DNA from: Sanguibacter gelidistatuariae
GTDB lineage: Bacteria > Actinomycetota > Actinomycetes > Actinomycetales > Cellulomonadaceae
Direction of reading: 5' to 3'
Assembly (NCBI RefSeq): GCF_900096585.1
Contig: NZ_FMYH01000002.1
Location: 154,081-218,080, forward strand
DNA length: 64,000 nucleotides
In this document: positions 54,367 to 63,209 of the stretch, one piece after another
Position numbering within the stretch: the first letter of the stretch is position 1
Layout: every line of letters begins with the position of its first letter
The notes under the pieces: generated by a model
Told to the model about the DNA's origin: nothing
Seen by the model: the letters and a program-made list of their open reading frames with translations, nothing else
Databases searched by the model: none
Program-made: the position numbers and the translations under genes

Positions 54367-55502
54367 GTACAGAACACAGCGACGTCGACGTCGCCGAGCT
54401 CCGTGGCCTCATGCGCGGCGCCGGCATGCTCCCACCGGTCCCCGCCCACCTGACCGACGACGTCGAGGCGCGCGAACGCCTGCTCAGCCGGATCCTCGCC
54501 GAGGCCACGGGAGCCGCTGAGGTCCCCGGCGATACAGAGCCGGTCGCGCCCAGCCGCCCCGCCCGCGTAGGCTCACGCCCTCACGCACCGACCCGCTCGC
54601 GACGGCGTGTGCTCACCTTGGCCGCAGCCGGGGCCTTCGCTCTGGTCGCGGCGCTGGGTACACAGCTCACGTCCGGTCCGCCGGCCCTCGCCGGCACACC
54701 CGCCACCCTGACCTACGCCCGCGCCGATGCGCTCGACGTGGCCACGGGCTCGGCGCCGAGCGCGGGCCAGGCCCTGACCGAGCTCGCCGAGGCGGCCCGT
54801 TCGGCGCCCGCGCCGGACCGGGCCGGCGACGTCCAACGCGTGGCGACCTACGCCTGGCTGCTCGAGCAGAACGGGGACACCGGGCAGACCGCCGTCATCC
54901 CGACCCGGAGCGTCTGGTGGCTGGCACCGGATGGTGCCATCCGCTCCACCCAGCTCCGCACCGACGCCATCGACCCGGAAGGCATGATCAGCCCCTCGGC
55001 GGAGTCGTCACAGGCCGGTCCTGTCTCGAGCGACGACTTCCCTCCGGGTTCCCTCGACCCAGCACTGCCCACCAACCTCCCCCGGGATCGGGTCGCCCTG
55101 ACCGCCGAGCTCACGGCGCTCGCCGGCGGCCCGTCCTGCGAGGTCGACACGACAACGCAGGCGACCTGCCTGTTCACCGCCGTGCAGCAGCTGTTCTCCC
55201 AGTACGTGGTGCCCGGCGACCTGGCTGCGGCGATGTGGTCGGCCCTGGCGGCCCAGCCCGGAGTCGTCGACCTGGGATCGACGACCGACCGGTTCGGCAG
55301 GCCCGGCGCGGCCGTCGCGGTGGCGCCCGCTCCGGGAGCCCCCAGCACGGTCACGGTCCTCGTGATCTCCCCCACCGACGGTCAGCTGCTCGCCGCGGAG
55401 ACCATCACGATCGACGACTCTGAACGTGGCATCACATCGGCGAGCGTGACCGGGTTCACCACCTGGAACACGCCGACGTGGGTCGCCGCGATCGGCGATT
55501 GA
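54363..55502 (+). CDS. CU044_5270-family membrane protein (sigma factor partner)
   Basis: A 379-residue protein. A cytoplasmic N-terminal part of about 75 residues begins MSTEHSDVDVAELRGLMRGAGMLPP, one TM (VLTLAAAGAFALVAALGTQL at about 80-99) follows, then a large extracytoplasmic domain with two Cys (about 257 and 266). Proteins of this CU044_5270 type are encoded just after ECF factors in many actinobacteria and are believed to control or sense for the sigma factor; no zinc-anti-sigma HxxxCxxC is seen. ATG 54363 overlaps the sigma stop. Confidence 0.85.
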   Translation: MSTEHSDVDVAELRGLMRGAGMLPPVPAHLTDDVEARERLLSRILAEATGAAEVPGDTEPVAPSRPARVGSRPHAPTRSRRRVLTLAAAGAFALVAALGTQLTSGPPALAGTPATLTYARADALDVATGSAPSAGQALTELAEAARSAPAPDRAGDVQRVATYAWLLEQNGDTGQTAVIPTRSVWWLAPDGAIRSTQLRTDAIDPEGMISPSAESSQAGPVSSDDFPPGSLDPALPTNLPRDRVALTAELTALAGGPSCEVDTTTQATCLFTAVQQLFSQYVVPGDLAAAMWSALAAQPGVVDLGSTTDRFGRPGAAVAVAPAPGAPSTVTVLVISPTDGQLLAAETITIDDSERGITSASVTGFTTWNTPTWVAAIGD

Positions 55503-55532
55503 CCGGCTAGTGGTCTGCAGGTGGGCCGCATG

Positions 55533-55605
55533 CTCTCAGGCGGAACCCGGCTCGAACAGAACGCCCCCCTGCGACGTTCGGCTCGAGTCGTGCTCCGCCT
55601 GAGAG
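55533..55605 (+). terminator. Long-looped inverted repeat after the sigma operon
   Basis: Perfect 12-bp arms CTCTCAGGCGGA and TCCGCCTGAGAG are separated by 49 nt that hold a further CGAAC / GTTCG pair. It begins 31 bp past the stop of the sigma-partner gene. The rest of the 269-bp gap (55503-55771) shows no gene. Confidence 0.6.
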
Positions 55606-55771
55606 ACCCTTACTGCGGACGAGACGGCCCGCGCACAGCAGGCTGGTCACCAGGGGTGGCGGCGACCTGCGTCTCGTTGTCTATACATCCCCGGAGCGGG
55701 CTCAAATGTCACATCAATTTCAGAACTGGTCTCTAGACGTCGATGACACGCCGCCACGACGTCTCCTGCAG

Positions 55772-56548
55772 TCACAGCCCTGGCGGGGCATCACCATCGG
55801 AATTCTGCCCCCGTAGCTCCCGTAGCTCCCGTGACTCCCGGAACGAGGCCACCAGGCTCGCCACGAGTGTCGCGAGGAAGATCTGCCCGACGAGCGCCTC
55901 GAAGGTCGCTAGACCACGCCCGGCCCCTGAGGCGGCCGTGAGGTCCCCGTACCCAAGGGTGGTCAGCGTCGCGAAGGAGAAGTACTGCAGGTCGGGCACG
56001 TCCTGGGGGGCGCCCGAGGCAAAGAACGGCTCCACCTCCAACCAGGCGACCACGGCGTAGACAGACGTGAACGTCATGCCGATGAGCAGGTAGGCGCTCA
56101 GGGCGCCGGCGATCGTCTGGACCGTCACTGTGCGATGGGCCAGCACCCGGCCCAGCACGAGCGCGAGGGTCACGGCGAGCAGGACCGTGAGCGCGACGTC
56201 GGACAGGCCCATGGCATCGGCGACCGGGAGGACGAGGAGGGCCAACCCGGTCGCGCCAGCTCCGGCCAGGACGATCCATACCACCGCGCGGCGCTGGGCC
56301 CGGGTGGGGTCGGCGGCCCGCACCGCGACGACCATCGTCATCACGTACAGCGCGGAGACCACCCCGCGGGCCCACGCCGCCGAGGTGATCGCGAACAGCA
56401 CGTAGGACGCCGTGAGCAGGAAGAGGACGACGACGAAGTCGTCCCGGCCGCCGACCAGCCACCTCCGGGCCTGTCGCCGCCCGCCGGGAGGCCGCAGGAC
56501 GGTCACGGCACGGGACCGAGCCCGGCCATCAGGCCACCGCCAGCTCAC
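55772..56548 (-). CDS. Two-pore-loop-type potassium channel (ion channel, KcsA-like pore)
   Basis: A 258-residue membrane protein. Several hydrophobic helices fill the N-terminal 150 residues (FVVVLFLLTASYVLFAITSA; VALTVLLAVTLALVLGRV), then the pore: TM, YFSFATLTTLGYGDLTA (selectivity filter GYGD) and a last TM (FEALVGQIFLATLVASLVAS). The signature TLGYGD supports K+ conduction. The C-terminal tail is short, with no RCK domain. The GTG at 56548 overlaps the upstream gene by 20 bp; a GTG at about 56506 would not. It is the last of a three-gene minus-strand set. Confidence 0.85.
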   Translation of the reverse strand: MSWRWPDGRARSRAVTVLRPPGGRRQARRWLVGGRDDFVVVLFLLTASYVLFAITSAAWARGVVSALYVMTMVVAVRAADPTRAQRRAVVWIVLAGAGATGLALLVLPVADAMGLSDVALTVLLAVTLALVLGRVLAHRTVTVQTIAGALSAYLLIGMTFTSVYAVVAWLEVEPFFASGAPQDVPDLQYFSFATLTTLGYGDLTAASGAGRGLATFEALVGQIFLATLVASLVASFRESRELRELRGQNSDGDAPPGL

Positions 56549-57230
56549 CGCGAGCGCGGCGGAACAAGATGATGGCGGAGGCTGTCGCGACCCAGAGCGG
56601 GATGACGAGGACGACGGCTCGTGCGTAGGTGAGGGTCAGCATCAGCCCGAACGCGCCGAGGTAGCTCAGGACGGCGAACCACCGGGGGAACAGGTGCGCC
56701 CGCCAGGCTCGGGTCGTGCTGACGATCATGAACACCGCGGCGGTGCGGATCGCGAAGATCATCAGGATCGCCTCCCCGAAGGTGGTCATGGTCCGCAGCT
56801 GGGCGAGGTCGCTCGTATCGTCCACGTCCCCCAGCCTGACTCCGGCCACCCCCGTCACGGACGCCGCGGCTGCGGCGTACATCATGGCCACGAAGAGCAC
56901 GCCGCAGGCGAGCTGGACGGTTCCCAGCAGGGTGTCCTCGCGCCGGGCCAGCAGGCCCATGCGATGGCGGGTTGCGGCGATGAACCAGAGGAAGCACACC
57001 CCGGCGAAGGGGACCAGGTAGCACCCTGCGACCAGGAGCATCCAGCCGTCCGTCCCCCGGTAGAAGGCCAGGACGGCGGCGTCGGTCCCGTCAGGAGGAC
57101 GGCGGTCAAGGAGCAGGAAGCCAGCGGAGAAGAGCACTGCGAAGGCCAGTCCGGCCGCGCCGGCACCCGAGCCCTGGAGACGGTGCCCCTCGCCCGGAAC
57201 GGGAACCGCGCGGGGCAGGTCAGATGTCAC
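56529..57230 (-). CDS. Polytopic membrane protein, unknown function
   Basis: A 233-residue integral membrane protein with six or so TM helices (AGLAFAVLFSAGFLLLD; MLLVAGCYLVPFAGVCFLWF; LACGVLFVAMMYAAAAASV; AVVLVIPLWVATASAIILF). No catalytic motif is seen and no family is recognised with confidence. It overlaps the upstream DUF7144 gene by 11 bp (57220-57230) and the channel gene by 20 bp. The three genes are probably one operon of membrane proteins. Confidence 0.78.
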   Translation of the reverse strand: MTSDLPRAVPVPGEGHRLQGSGAGAAGLAFAVLFSAGFLLLDRRPPDGTDAAVLAFYRGTDGWMLLVAGCYLVPFAGVCFLWFIAATRHRMGLLARREDTLLGTVQLACGVLFVAMMYAAAAASVTGVAGVRLGDVDDTSDLAQLRTMTTFGEAILMIFAIRTAAVFMIVSTTRAWRAHLFPRWFAVLSYLGAFGLMLTLTYARAVVLVIPLWVATASAIILFRRARGELAVA

Positions 57231-57612
57231 GGACCTCGTCGCCGTGCACGATCAGTGCCCAGATGACGATGAGGTAGATCGCGATGACGATGATCGACCA
57301 CACCGGGTAGGCGGGCAGGGTGATGAACTGGGTCAGCAGGTTGAGGGTGACCAGGACGATCGCGAGCACCCGGGCCCAGGTCTGCCCGGCGGCCAGGCAC
57401 GCGCCCACCAGGACGAGGATCACGCCATAGATCAGGTGCACCCAGCCCCAGCTCTCGACGTCGAAGACGACGAGGCCGACTCCGGTGTCGACGTAGGCGT
57501 TGTCGCGTCCGAGGACCGCGACCAGCCCGGTCATGACGTTGAGCACGCCGGACGCCATGATGAGCAGTGCTGCGAACCAGATCCACCCAACCCACGCTGT
57601 TGCACGGGACAT
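57220..57612 (-). CDS. DUF7144-like four-TM membrane protein
   Basis: A 130-residue protein with four predicted TM helices: VGWIWFAALLIMASGVLNVM, WGWVHLIYGVILVLVGACL, VLAIVLVTLNLLTQF and WSIIVIAIYLIVIWALI. This small-membrane-protein pattern (GWVWFAA... W.HL..G) is the DUF7144 type found in many actinobacteria; function unknown. ATG 57612 has GGGAGGAG upstream. It is the first gene of the three-gene set and divergent from the FGE gene; the 133 bp between hold both promoters. Confidence 0.78.
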   Translation of the reverse strand: MSRATAWVGWIWFAALLIMASGVLNVMTGLVAVLGRDNAYVDTGVGLVVFDVESWGWVHLIYGVILVLVGACLAAGQTWARVLAIVLVTLNLLTQFITLPAYPVWSIIVIAIYLIVIWALIVHGDEVRDI

Positions 57613-57745
57613 GAGAACTCCTCCCAGGTGAGCCCCGCCGCGGTGGCGGGGTCGGCCACACCCGGCGGAGCCGGGCGTTCGTCCTCTCAGCGTGCGACGG
57701 CCACCTCGCCGGGACATCACCCACAAACGGTGAGATAGTCGCGAT

Positions 57746-58639
57746 ATGGAGTTCGTCCAGATGCGAACCGTCCCCGGCGGGTCATTTCTCATGGGTTCCT
57801 CGCGCTTCTACGCAGACGAGGGTCCAGTGCACCCGCGCCAGGTGGAGTCCTTCGAAGTCGACGTCCATCCCGTGACGAACGTCGAGTTCGCCGCGTTCGT
57901 CGAGGCCACCGGGCACGTCACCGTCGCCGAGCGAGACCTCGATCCGGCGCTCTATCCCGACGTCGCCCCGGCCGACCTGCTCCCGGGGTCGCTCGTCTTC
58001 GTGGGGACACCGGGGCCCGTACCGCTCGACAACTGGCGGGCCTGGTGGGACTGGGCGCCCGGGGCGAGCTGGCGCCGGCCCACCGGTCCCGGCTCGGACC
58101 TGGAGGGCAAGGACGACCACCCGGTGGTCCAGGTGGCCCTGGCTGACGCCGAGGCCTACGCCGCCTGGGCGGGGAAGTCGTTGCCGACCGAGGCGGAGTG
58201 GGAGTACGCCTCCCACGGCGGGCTCGACGTCGGGCCCTATGCCTGGGGCGAGGAGCCCCGTCCCGAGGGGCGGCTCATGGCCAACACGTGGCAGGGGCGC
58301 TTCCCGTACCAGAACACCGGCGCGCTCGGCTGGGTGGGCACCTCCCCCGTGGGGACGTTCCCGGCCAACGGGTATGGCCTCCTCGACATGATCGGCAACG
58401 TCTGGGAATGGACGACGACGGACTACGCCGCGACCCACGTGGTCCACTCCTGCTGCTCACCGACGCCGACATCCGACCCGACGACCATCCCCCGCAAGGT
58501 GCTCAAGGGCGGTTCGCACCTGTGCGCCCCGGAGTACTGCCTGAGGTACCGCCCGGCGGCCCGCTCCCCCCAGGCGGTGGACACCTCGACCACGCACATC
58601 GGGTTCCGCTGCGTGCGGCGCCCCGCGACCCGGGCGTGA
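57746..58639 (+). CDS. Formylglycine-generating enzyme (FGE-sulfatase family)
   Basis: A 297-residue cofactor-dependent oxidase that turns a Cys in CxPxR of sulfatases into formylglycine. The family fold shows as PGGSFLMGS at the N-terminus, LPTEAEWEYASHGG, MIGNVWEWTT and the active-site pair in GGSHLCAPEYCLRYRPAAR with Cys260 and Cys265 (as in S. coelicolor FGE, C-x4-C). Both catalytic cysteines are present, so it should be active, unlike many relatives that lack them. ATG 57746 is next to the -10-like TAGT. No sulfatase gene lies in the window. Confidence 0.92.
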   Translation: MEFVQMRTVPGGSFLMGSSRFYADEGPVHPRQVESFEVDVHPVTNVEFAAFVEATGHVTVAERDLDPALYPDVAPADLLPGSLVFVGTPGPVPLDNWRAWWDWAPGASWRRPTGPGSDLEGKDDHPVVQVALADAEAYAAWAGKSLPTEAEWEYASHGGLDVGPYAWGEEPRPEGRLMANTWQGRFPYQNTGALGWVGTSPVGTFPANGYGLLDMIGNVWEWTTTDYAATHVVHSCCSPTPTSDPTTIPRKVLKGGSHLCAPEYCLRYRPAARSPQAVDTSTTHIGFRCVRRPATRA

Positions 58640-58660
58640 GCGTCCGCCTCGCCTGGTCCC

Positions 58661-58870
58661 TCAGGTGGCGGGCACGTCCGGAACCGACCGCATCTCGCTG
58701 ACCCGGAGGCCAAGATCATGGAGCAGGACCACCACACCGCTCAGCGCGGCCGTGTCCGGCACCCGGCACACCAGGTCGGTGTGGTTGCCGTCGGGGGTCA
58801 CCGTGACGTCGACGAAGTCGTAGAGCATGACCGCGTCGACCCGTCCCACGACTCGAATGAGGTAGAGCAC
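58661..58870 (-). CDS. Small conserved-type protein, ACT-like, unknown function
   Basis: A 69-residue beta-alpha-beta protein: VLYLIRVVGRVDAVMLYDFVD, then VTPDGNHTDLVCRVPDTAALSGVV and LHDLGLRVSEMRSVPDV. Such small proteins occur next to LuxR-type or transport genes in actinobacteria and resemble a single ACT-like unit. GTG 58870 follows GGAGGGAGGGGACGGGA, a strong ribosome site. It lies divergent to the LuxR gene 113 bp away, and 21 bp beyond the FGE stop on the other strand. I cannot name a function. Confidence 0.72.
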   Translation of the reverse strand: MLYLIRVVGRVDAVMLYDFVDVTVTPDGNHTDLVCRVPDTAALSGVVVLLHDLGLRVSEMRSVPDVPAT

Positions 58871-58983
58871 TCCCGTCCCCTCCCTCCGCGTGGCCCCGGT
58901 TCCCTCACCCACACTGCCCGCAGGCGACCGGAGGCCACCTCATGCGCGCAGGATGAGGGCAACCGCCCCGTCGGGGTGCGGAC

Positions 58984-61647
58984 GTGACGCCTGCCGCCGC
59001 CGCGGACGGTCACCGGCTCCCGGCCCGCAAGATCCACCCGCCCCCGCCGCCGTCCCTGCACGTCGTCCGGGGCGCGGCCGGCGCACGCCTGGCGGAGGGC
59101 GTCGAGGCGACCTCGGTCACCCTGCTCTCCGCCCCGACCGGGTACGGCAAGTCGACCCTGCTCGCCGCGTGGGCCACGTCGACCGCGCGGTCAGTGGCGT
59201 GGCTGACGATCGACGAGCTCGACAACGATGCGACGACCCTGTGGCTCGGCATCCGCGGCACCCTCGCGGCCGCCCTGGCGCGTGACGGGCGCGGGGACCC
59301 CGTCGACCTGGCCGACGCCGCACCTCCCCACCATCCCGACGACGCCGGTCCGGCGATCGACGACCTGGTCTCCCGCCTCGACGCGCTCACGCACCCCCTC
59401 GCGCTCGTCCTGGACAACGTGGACGAGATCCGCGACCCCGAGCCCCGAGCCATGCTTGACCGGCTGCTGCGCTACGCCCCGCCGAACCTGCGCCTGGTGC
59501 TCTCCGGGCGGTTCGACCCCCCGCTGGCGCTCCAGCGGGTGCGGGCCGCCGGCCAGCTCACCGAGCTGCGCCATCAAGACCTGCGGTTCTCCGCCCACGA
59601 CGCCCTCCGGCTGGCCGAGCTGTGCGAGGTGCCGCTGACAGCGGAGGACCAGCGGGACCTGCTCAGCGCGACGGACGGGTGGCCGGTCGCCGTGAAGATG
59701 GCCCTCGTCGCGATGGCGCGCTCGCCGGCTGCGCTCACCCTCAAGCCGCTGCTCAGCCCGACGAGCCCCATCGCCGACCTGCTCGTCACCGACATCTTGG
59801 CCGGCCTCGGCCCCGAGCTGGCTCAGTTCGTCCTGCGGGCCACCACGTGCCGCAGGGTCGACGCCACGCTGGCCGACGCCCTCAACGGCGGGGACGACGG
59901 GGCGCGGCCTCTCGCGGAATGCGTGGACCGCGGTCTGTTCCTGGACCGGCAGGCCACGGACGAGGGGGAACCTGCGTCCTACCGGTGGCACGACTTCTTC
60001 GCGGCGCAGTGTCAGGCCAAGCTGGCTGGTTCGCGCCCCCAGCACTGGCGCGCGCTGCACCGCAGCGCCGCGCACTACTGGCGCCAGCGGGACCTGGACG
60101 AGGCAGTCACGCACGCCCTGCGCGGGGGCCGCCCGGCGCTGGCCGCCACCTACCTGCACGAGCGGTGGATCGAGCTCGTGCTGCGCGGGGACCACACCCT
60201 GCTGCTGACGCTGTGCCACCGGATCCCCGCCCCCCTCGACGAGAGCCCCGAGATGCTCCTGCTCATGGCCGTGTGCCACTACCTCGACGGGGACCAGACC
60301 CAGGCCGACCTCCTGCTGCGCCGCGCGGCCTCACGCAGCCAGGCGCCCGAGCGCAGCCCCGACGCCGAGCACCGCTTCGCCCTGCTCGAGCAGCTGCTCG
60401 GCGTCGTCATGACCAGGAGCCACCCCGATCTCGCGACGATGGCGACGATCGGGGAAGATCTTCTGCGCACCCCGCACCCGTCCAAGGACGCGGTCGTCCT
60501 CGCCGGGGCCGAGCACATCGTGGGCCAGCTGCTGGCCCGGGCGGGCCGGCCGGCCGCGGCGACCGCGCTGCTCGAGGCCTCGACCGCGGTCGCCATGTCG
60601 CGGTCGATGACGGCGCTGCGGCTGGCCGGGGAGTCCGAGCTGTCCCTCCTGGTCCGCGAGCGCGAGGGCTGCGGGGCCGGTCGCCGCGCCGCGCGGGCCG
60701 TCCTCGACGAGGCGGGACGGCTCGGCTGGTCGGGCACCCCGATCCTGGCCCCCGCCTGCCTCACCCTGGCCCTGTGCGAGTACGACCGCGACGACCTCGG
60801 CGCCGCACAGGTCTGGGCCGCCCGCGCCCTGCGCACCGTCCAGCGCGGGGACCGCAGCCTGCCGGCCCTGGCCCGGGCGACCCTCCTGGAGATCGCCCTG
60901 GCCACGGGGGACCCTGCCGCCACGGAGGAGCTGTCGGGCGCCCTCGCCGCCGAGGCGCCGTCGGGCCTGCCCCCCTCCTGGCCCGTCCTCGTGGCGGTGC
61001 TCGACGCGCGGCGGCACCTGGCCCGAGGCGAGACGGAGGCCGCGGCCGCGATCGTCGCCGGACTGGGCGCCGGTCCCTACCTGGCCGAGCACCCCGGTTC
61101 CCTGGTGTGGGTCGCGGAGATCTTGCGCCGGACGGGCGATGCGGGCGGCGCCCGCGAGGTGCTGCGGTCCTTTCCGCCAGACTGCCGGGCGAGCCAGCTG
61201 GTCGTGCGCCGGCTCGTAGTCGACACGCTCCTGGCCACCGCCGACGGCGACCGGGACGGTGGCCACCAGCTCCTCGAAGACGCGCTCGCCAGCGCCGAGC
61301 CCGACGACGTCAGGCGTCCGTTCACCGATCGGTGCCAGGAGCTCCTGCCGCTGCTGGCAGAGCACCTGGCCTGGGGGACCGAGCACGCGGCCTTCACCAT
61401 CGCGCTGCTCGACCACCTGCCCGCCGCCCCCGCCGCCCCCGCCATGCCCTCCTACTGGTCGCTCACCCCGCGTGAGCACGAGGTGCTGCTGTACCTGCGC
61501 ACGACCATGACCGCCGCGGACATCGCCTCGGCGGCCTTCGTCTCGATCAACACCGTCAAGACGCACCAGCGGGCGATCTACCGCAAGCTCGGGGTCGAGG
61601 GACGCCGGGAGGCCGTCCGGGTCGCGACCGACCGCGGCCTGCTCTGA
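58984..61647 (+). CDS. LuxR-family MalT-like STAND transcription regulator
   Basis: An 887-residue signal-transduction ATPase (LAL type). Walker A LSAPTGYGKSTLLAAW (about 47-60), LALVLDNVDEIRDP as Walker B region, a winged helix and long TPR-like helical array (about 350-800), and a C-terminal LuxR HTH with LTPREHEVLLYLRTTMTAAD and SINTVKTHQRAIYRKLGVEG. Such proteins switch from closed to open with an inducer and ATP, then activate target operons; the inducer is unknown. GTG 58984 is the start. It is divergent from a small ACT-like gene and upstream of a GAP-family gene. Confidence 0.92.
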   Translation: MTPAAAADGHRLPARKIHPPPPPSLHVVRGAAGARLAEGVEATSVTLLSAPTGYGKSTLLAAWATSTARSVAWLTIDELDNDATTLWLGIRGTLAAALARDGRGDPVDLADAAPPHHPDDAGPAIDDLVSRLDALTHPLALVLDNVDEIRDPEPRAMLDRLLRYAPPNLRLVLSGRFDPPLALQRVRAAGQLTELRHQDLRFSAHDALRLAELCEVPLTAEDQRDLLSATDGWPVAVKMALVAMARSPAALTLKPLLSPTSPIADLLVTDILAGLGPELAQFVLRATTCRRVDATLADALNGGDDGARPLAECVDRGLFLDRQATDEGEPASYRWHDFFAAQCQAKLAGSRPQHWRALHRSAAHYWRQRDLDEAVTHALRGGRPALAATYLHERWIELVLRGDHTLLLTLCHRIPAPLDESPEMLLLMAVCHYLDGDQTQADLLLRRAASRSQAPERSPDAEHRFALLEQLLGVVMTRSHPDLATMATIGEDLLRTPHPSKDAVVLAGAEHIVGQLLARAGRPAAATALLEASTAVAMSRSMTALRLAGESELSLLVREREGCGAGRRAARAVLDEAGRLGWSGTPILAPACLTLALCEYDRDDLGAAQVWAARALRTVQRGDRSLPALARATLLEIALATGDPAATEELSGALAAEAPSGLPPSWPVLVAVLDARRHLARGETEAAAAIVAGLGAGPYLAEHPGSLVWVAEILRRTGDAGGAREVLRSFPPDCRASQLVVRRLVVDTLLATADGDRDGGHQLLEDALASAEPDDVRRPFTDRCQELLPLLAEHLAWGTEHAAFTIALLDHLPAAPAAPAMPSYWSLTPREHEVLLYLRTTMTAADIASAAFVSINTVKTHQRAIYRKLGVEGRREAVRVATDRGLL

Positions 61648-61750
61648 CACGCCATCCCCGCAGGTCACCCGAAGCGGATGAGGCCTTCGCCCCGGTCCCC
61701 GCGCCACGATGGGTCCACGGTCGACTCCACGGTCGACGACGGGAGGGGAC

Positions 61751-62425
61751 ATGGGCGCAGCCATCGGCCAGTCGCTGCCGATAGCCGTCGGAGTGCTCAT
61801 CACCCCGACGGCGATCATCGCGGTCGTCCTCATGCTCGTCGGCCGGCACGGGGGGACCAACGGCCTCGCCTTCCTGCTCGGCTGGGTCGTGGGGATCGCG
61901 CTCGTCGGGACGCTCGTCGTCCTGCTCGTCGGCGGGGCTCACAACTCCGCCGACGCCGAGCCGCCGACCTGGACGAGCATCCTCAAGCTCGTCCTCGGTC
62001 TGGGCTTGCTGGCCCTGGCCGTCAAGGAGTGGCGCGCCCGGCCGGCCCCCGGCTCGACCCCACCGGCGCCGAAATGGATGGCAGCCATCGACTCCTTCAC
62101 GGCCGTCAAAGCCTTCGCCCTGGCCTTCCTGCTCGGCGCGATCAACCCGAAGAACCTGCTGCTCGTCGTCTCCGGCGCCGCGACGATCGCGCAGGCGACT
62201 GCGTCCACGAGCGAGCAGCTCGGCGCGCTCGTGGTCTTCGTGGTGGTCGCGAGCATCGGTGTAGCCACCCCGCTCGTGGTGTACCTCGTCCTGGGATCGC
62301 GCGCGGCTTCCGTCCTCGAGGGGCTCAAGTCCTGGATGACCCAGAACAACGCCACGATCATGGCGGTCCTGCTCCTCGTCCTCGGTTCCAAGATGATCGG
62401 GGACGCCATCACCGCACTGTCCTGA
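61751..62425 (+). CDS. GAP-family membrane protein
   Basis: A 224-residue polytopic protein. Six hydrophobic stretches (SLPIAVGVLITPTAIIAVVL; LAFLLGWVVGIALVGTLVVLL; LKLVLGLGLLALAVKEW; AFALAFLLGAINPKNLLLVV; VVFVVVASIGVATPLVVYL; IMAVLLLVLGSKMIGDAIT) and the GAINPKNLLL motif match the GAP (Sap) family related to LysE-type transporters. In mycobacteria members move glycopeptidolipid or sulfolipid; the substrate here is unknown. ATG 61751 has GGGAGGGG upstream. Confidence 0.87.
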   Translation: MGAAIGQSLPIAVGVLITPTAIIAVVLMLVGRHGGTNGLAFLLGWVVGIALVGTLVVLLVGGAHNSADAEPPTWTSILKLVLGLGLLALAVKEWRARPAPGSTPPAPKWMAAIDSFTAVKAFALAFLLGAINPKNLLLVVSGAATIAQATASTSEQLGALVVFVVVASIGVATPLVVYLVLGSRAASVLEGLKSWMTQNNATIMAVLLLVLGSKMIGDAITALS

Positions 62426-62486
62426 CGTGCCGCATGTCACACGCCATCTGGGAAGCGCAACGGGGTCCCCCGCGGTTGTCACCTGC

Positions 62487-63128
62487 ATGACTACCGAAAC
62501 CTTCACCCCAGTCGACGCCGCCTTCGACGACCTGCTCGAGATCGACGCCGCGACCGCTGACCTGCTCTTCCGCGAGGCGCGCACCGTCAACACTTTTGTC
62601 GACGAGGCCGTTCCGGACGAGAAGATCCAGGCCGCCTACGACCTCGTGCGCTGGGGACCCACCGCGCTGAACACGCTGCCGCTGCGCCTCTTCATCGTGC
62701 GCGACGCCGCAGCCCGCGCGCGCCTGACCGAGCACCTGGGCGATGGCAACAAGGCTAAGACCCTGGCCGCCCCGCTGACCATCGTCGCGGCCGCGGACCC
62801 GAACTTCCACGAGCACCTCGCAGTCCTCGCACCCCACATGGAGGGCGCGCGCGAGCGCTTCGACGCCGCCGGCGAGGAGATGCGCGGCGGGATGGCCCGC
62901 ACGTCCGCGCTCATCCAGGTCGGGTACTTCATCGTCGGCCTGCGCGCGGCCGGTCTGCATGTCGGGCCGATGGGCGGCTTCGACGCCGCCGGGGTCGACG
63001 CCGAGTTCTTCGCCGAGAACGGCTGGAAGTCCCTGATCGTCCTCAACGTCGGCACGCCCGCCGGCGAGGGCGCCTCGCACCCCCGCCAGACGCGCCTGCG
63101 CTTCGACGAGGTCTCCCTCACCGTCTGA
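62487..63128 (+). CDS. Malonic semialdehyde reductase-like nitroreductase (RutE/HadB family)
   Basis: A 213-residue FMN-dependent nitroreductase-fold protein. LLFREARTVNTFVDEAVPDE, YDLVRWGPTALNTLPLRLF and VGPMGGFDAAGVDAEFFAEN match the family that reduces malonic semialdehyde to 3-hydroxypropionate, as RutE does in uracil breakdown. No other rut gene is near, so the true substrate is open. ATG 62487 is chosen over an upstream ATG because the family starts about ten residues before the helix. It ends at a strong terminator. Confidence 0.9.
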   Translation: MTTETFTPVDAAFDDLLEIDAATADLLFREARTVNTFVDEAVPDEKIQAAYDLVRWGPTALNTLPLRLFIVRDAAARARLTEHLGDGNKAKTLAAPLTIVAAADPNFHEHLAVLAPHMEGARERFDAAGEEMRGGMARTSALIQVGYFIVGLRAAGLHVGPMGGFDAAGVDAEFFAENGWKSLIVLNVGTPAGEGASHPRQTRLRFDEVSLTV

Positions 63129-63157
63129 CGCACGCATCGCCTGACGCACGTACCGCA

Positions 63158-63207
63158 CACGACGACGCGCTGGCCCGCCCACCCGGGCGGACCAGCGCGT
63201 CGTCGTG
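63158..63207. terminator. Bidirectional hairpin between the reductase and sugar permease genes
   Basis: Perfect 16-bp arms CACGACGACGCGCTGG and CCAGCGCGTCGTCGTG, with further GC pairing inside. It lies between two convergent stop codons, 30 bp from the plus-strand one and 3 bp from the minus-strand one. Confidence 0.85.
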
Positions 63208-63209
63208 CA

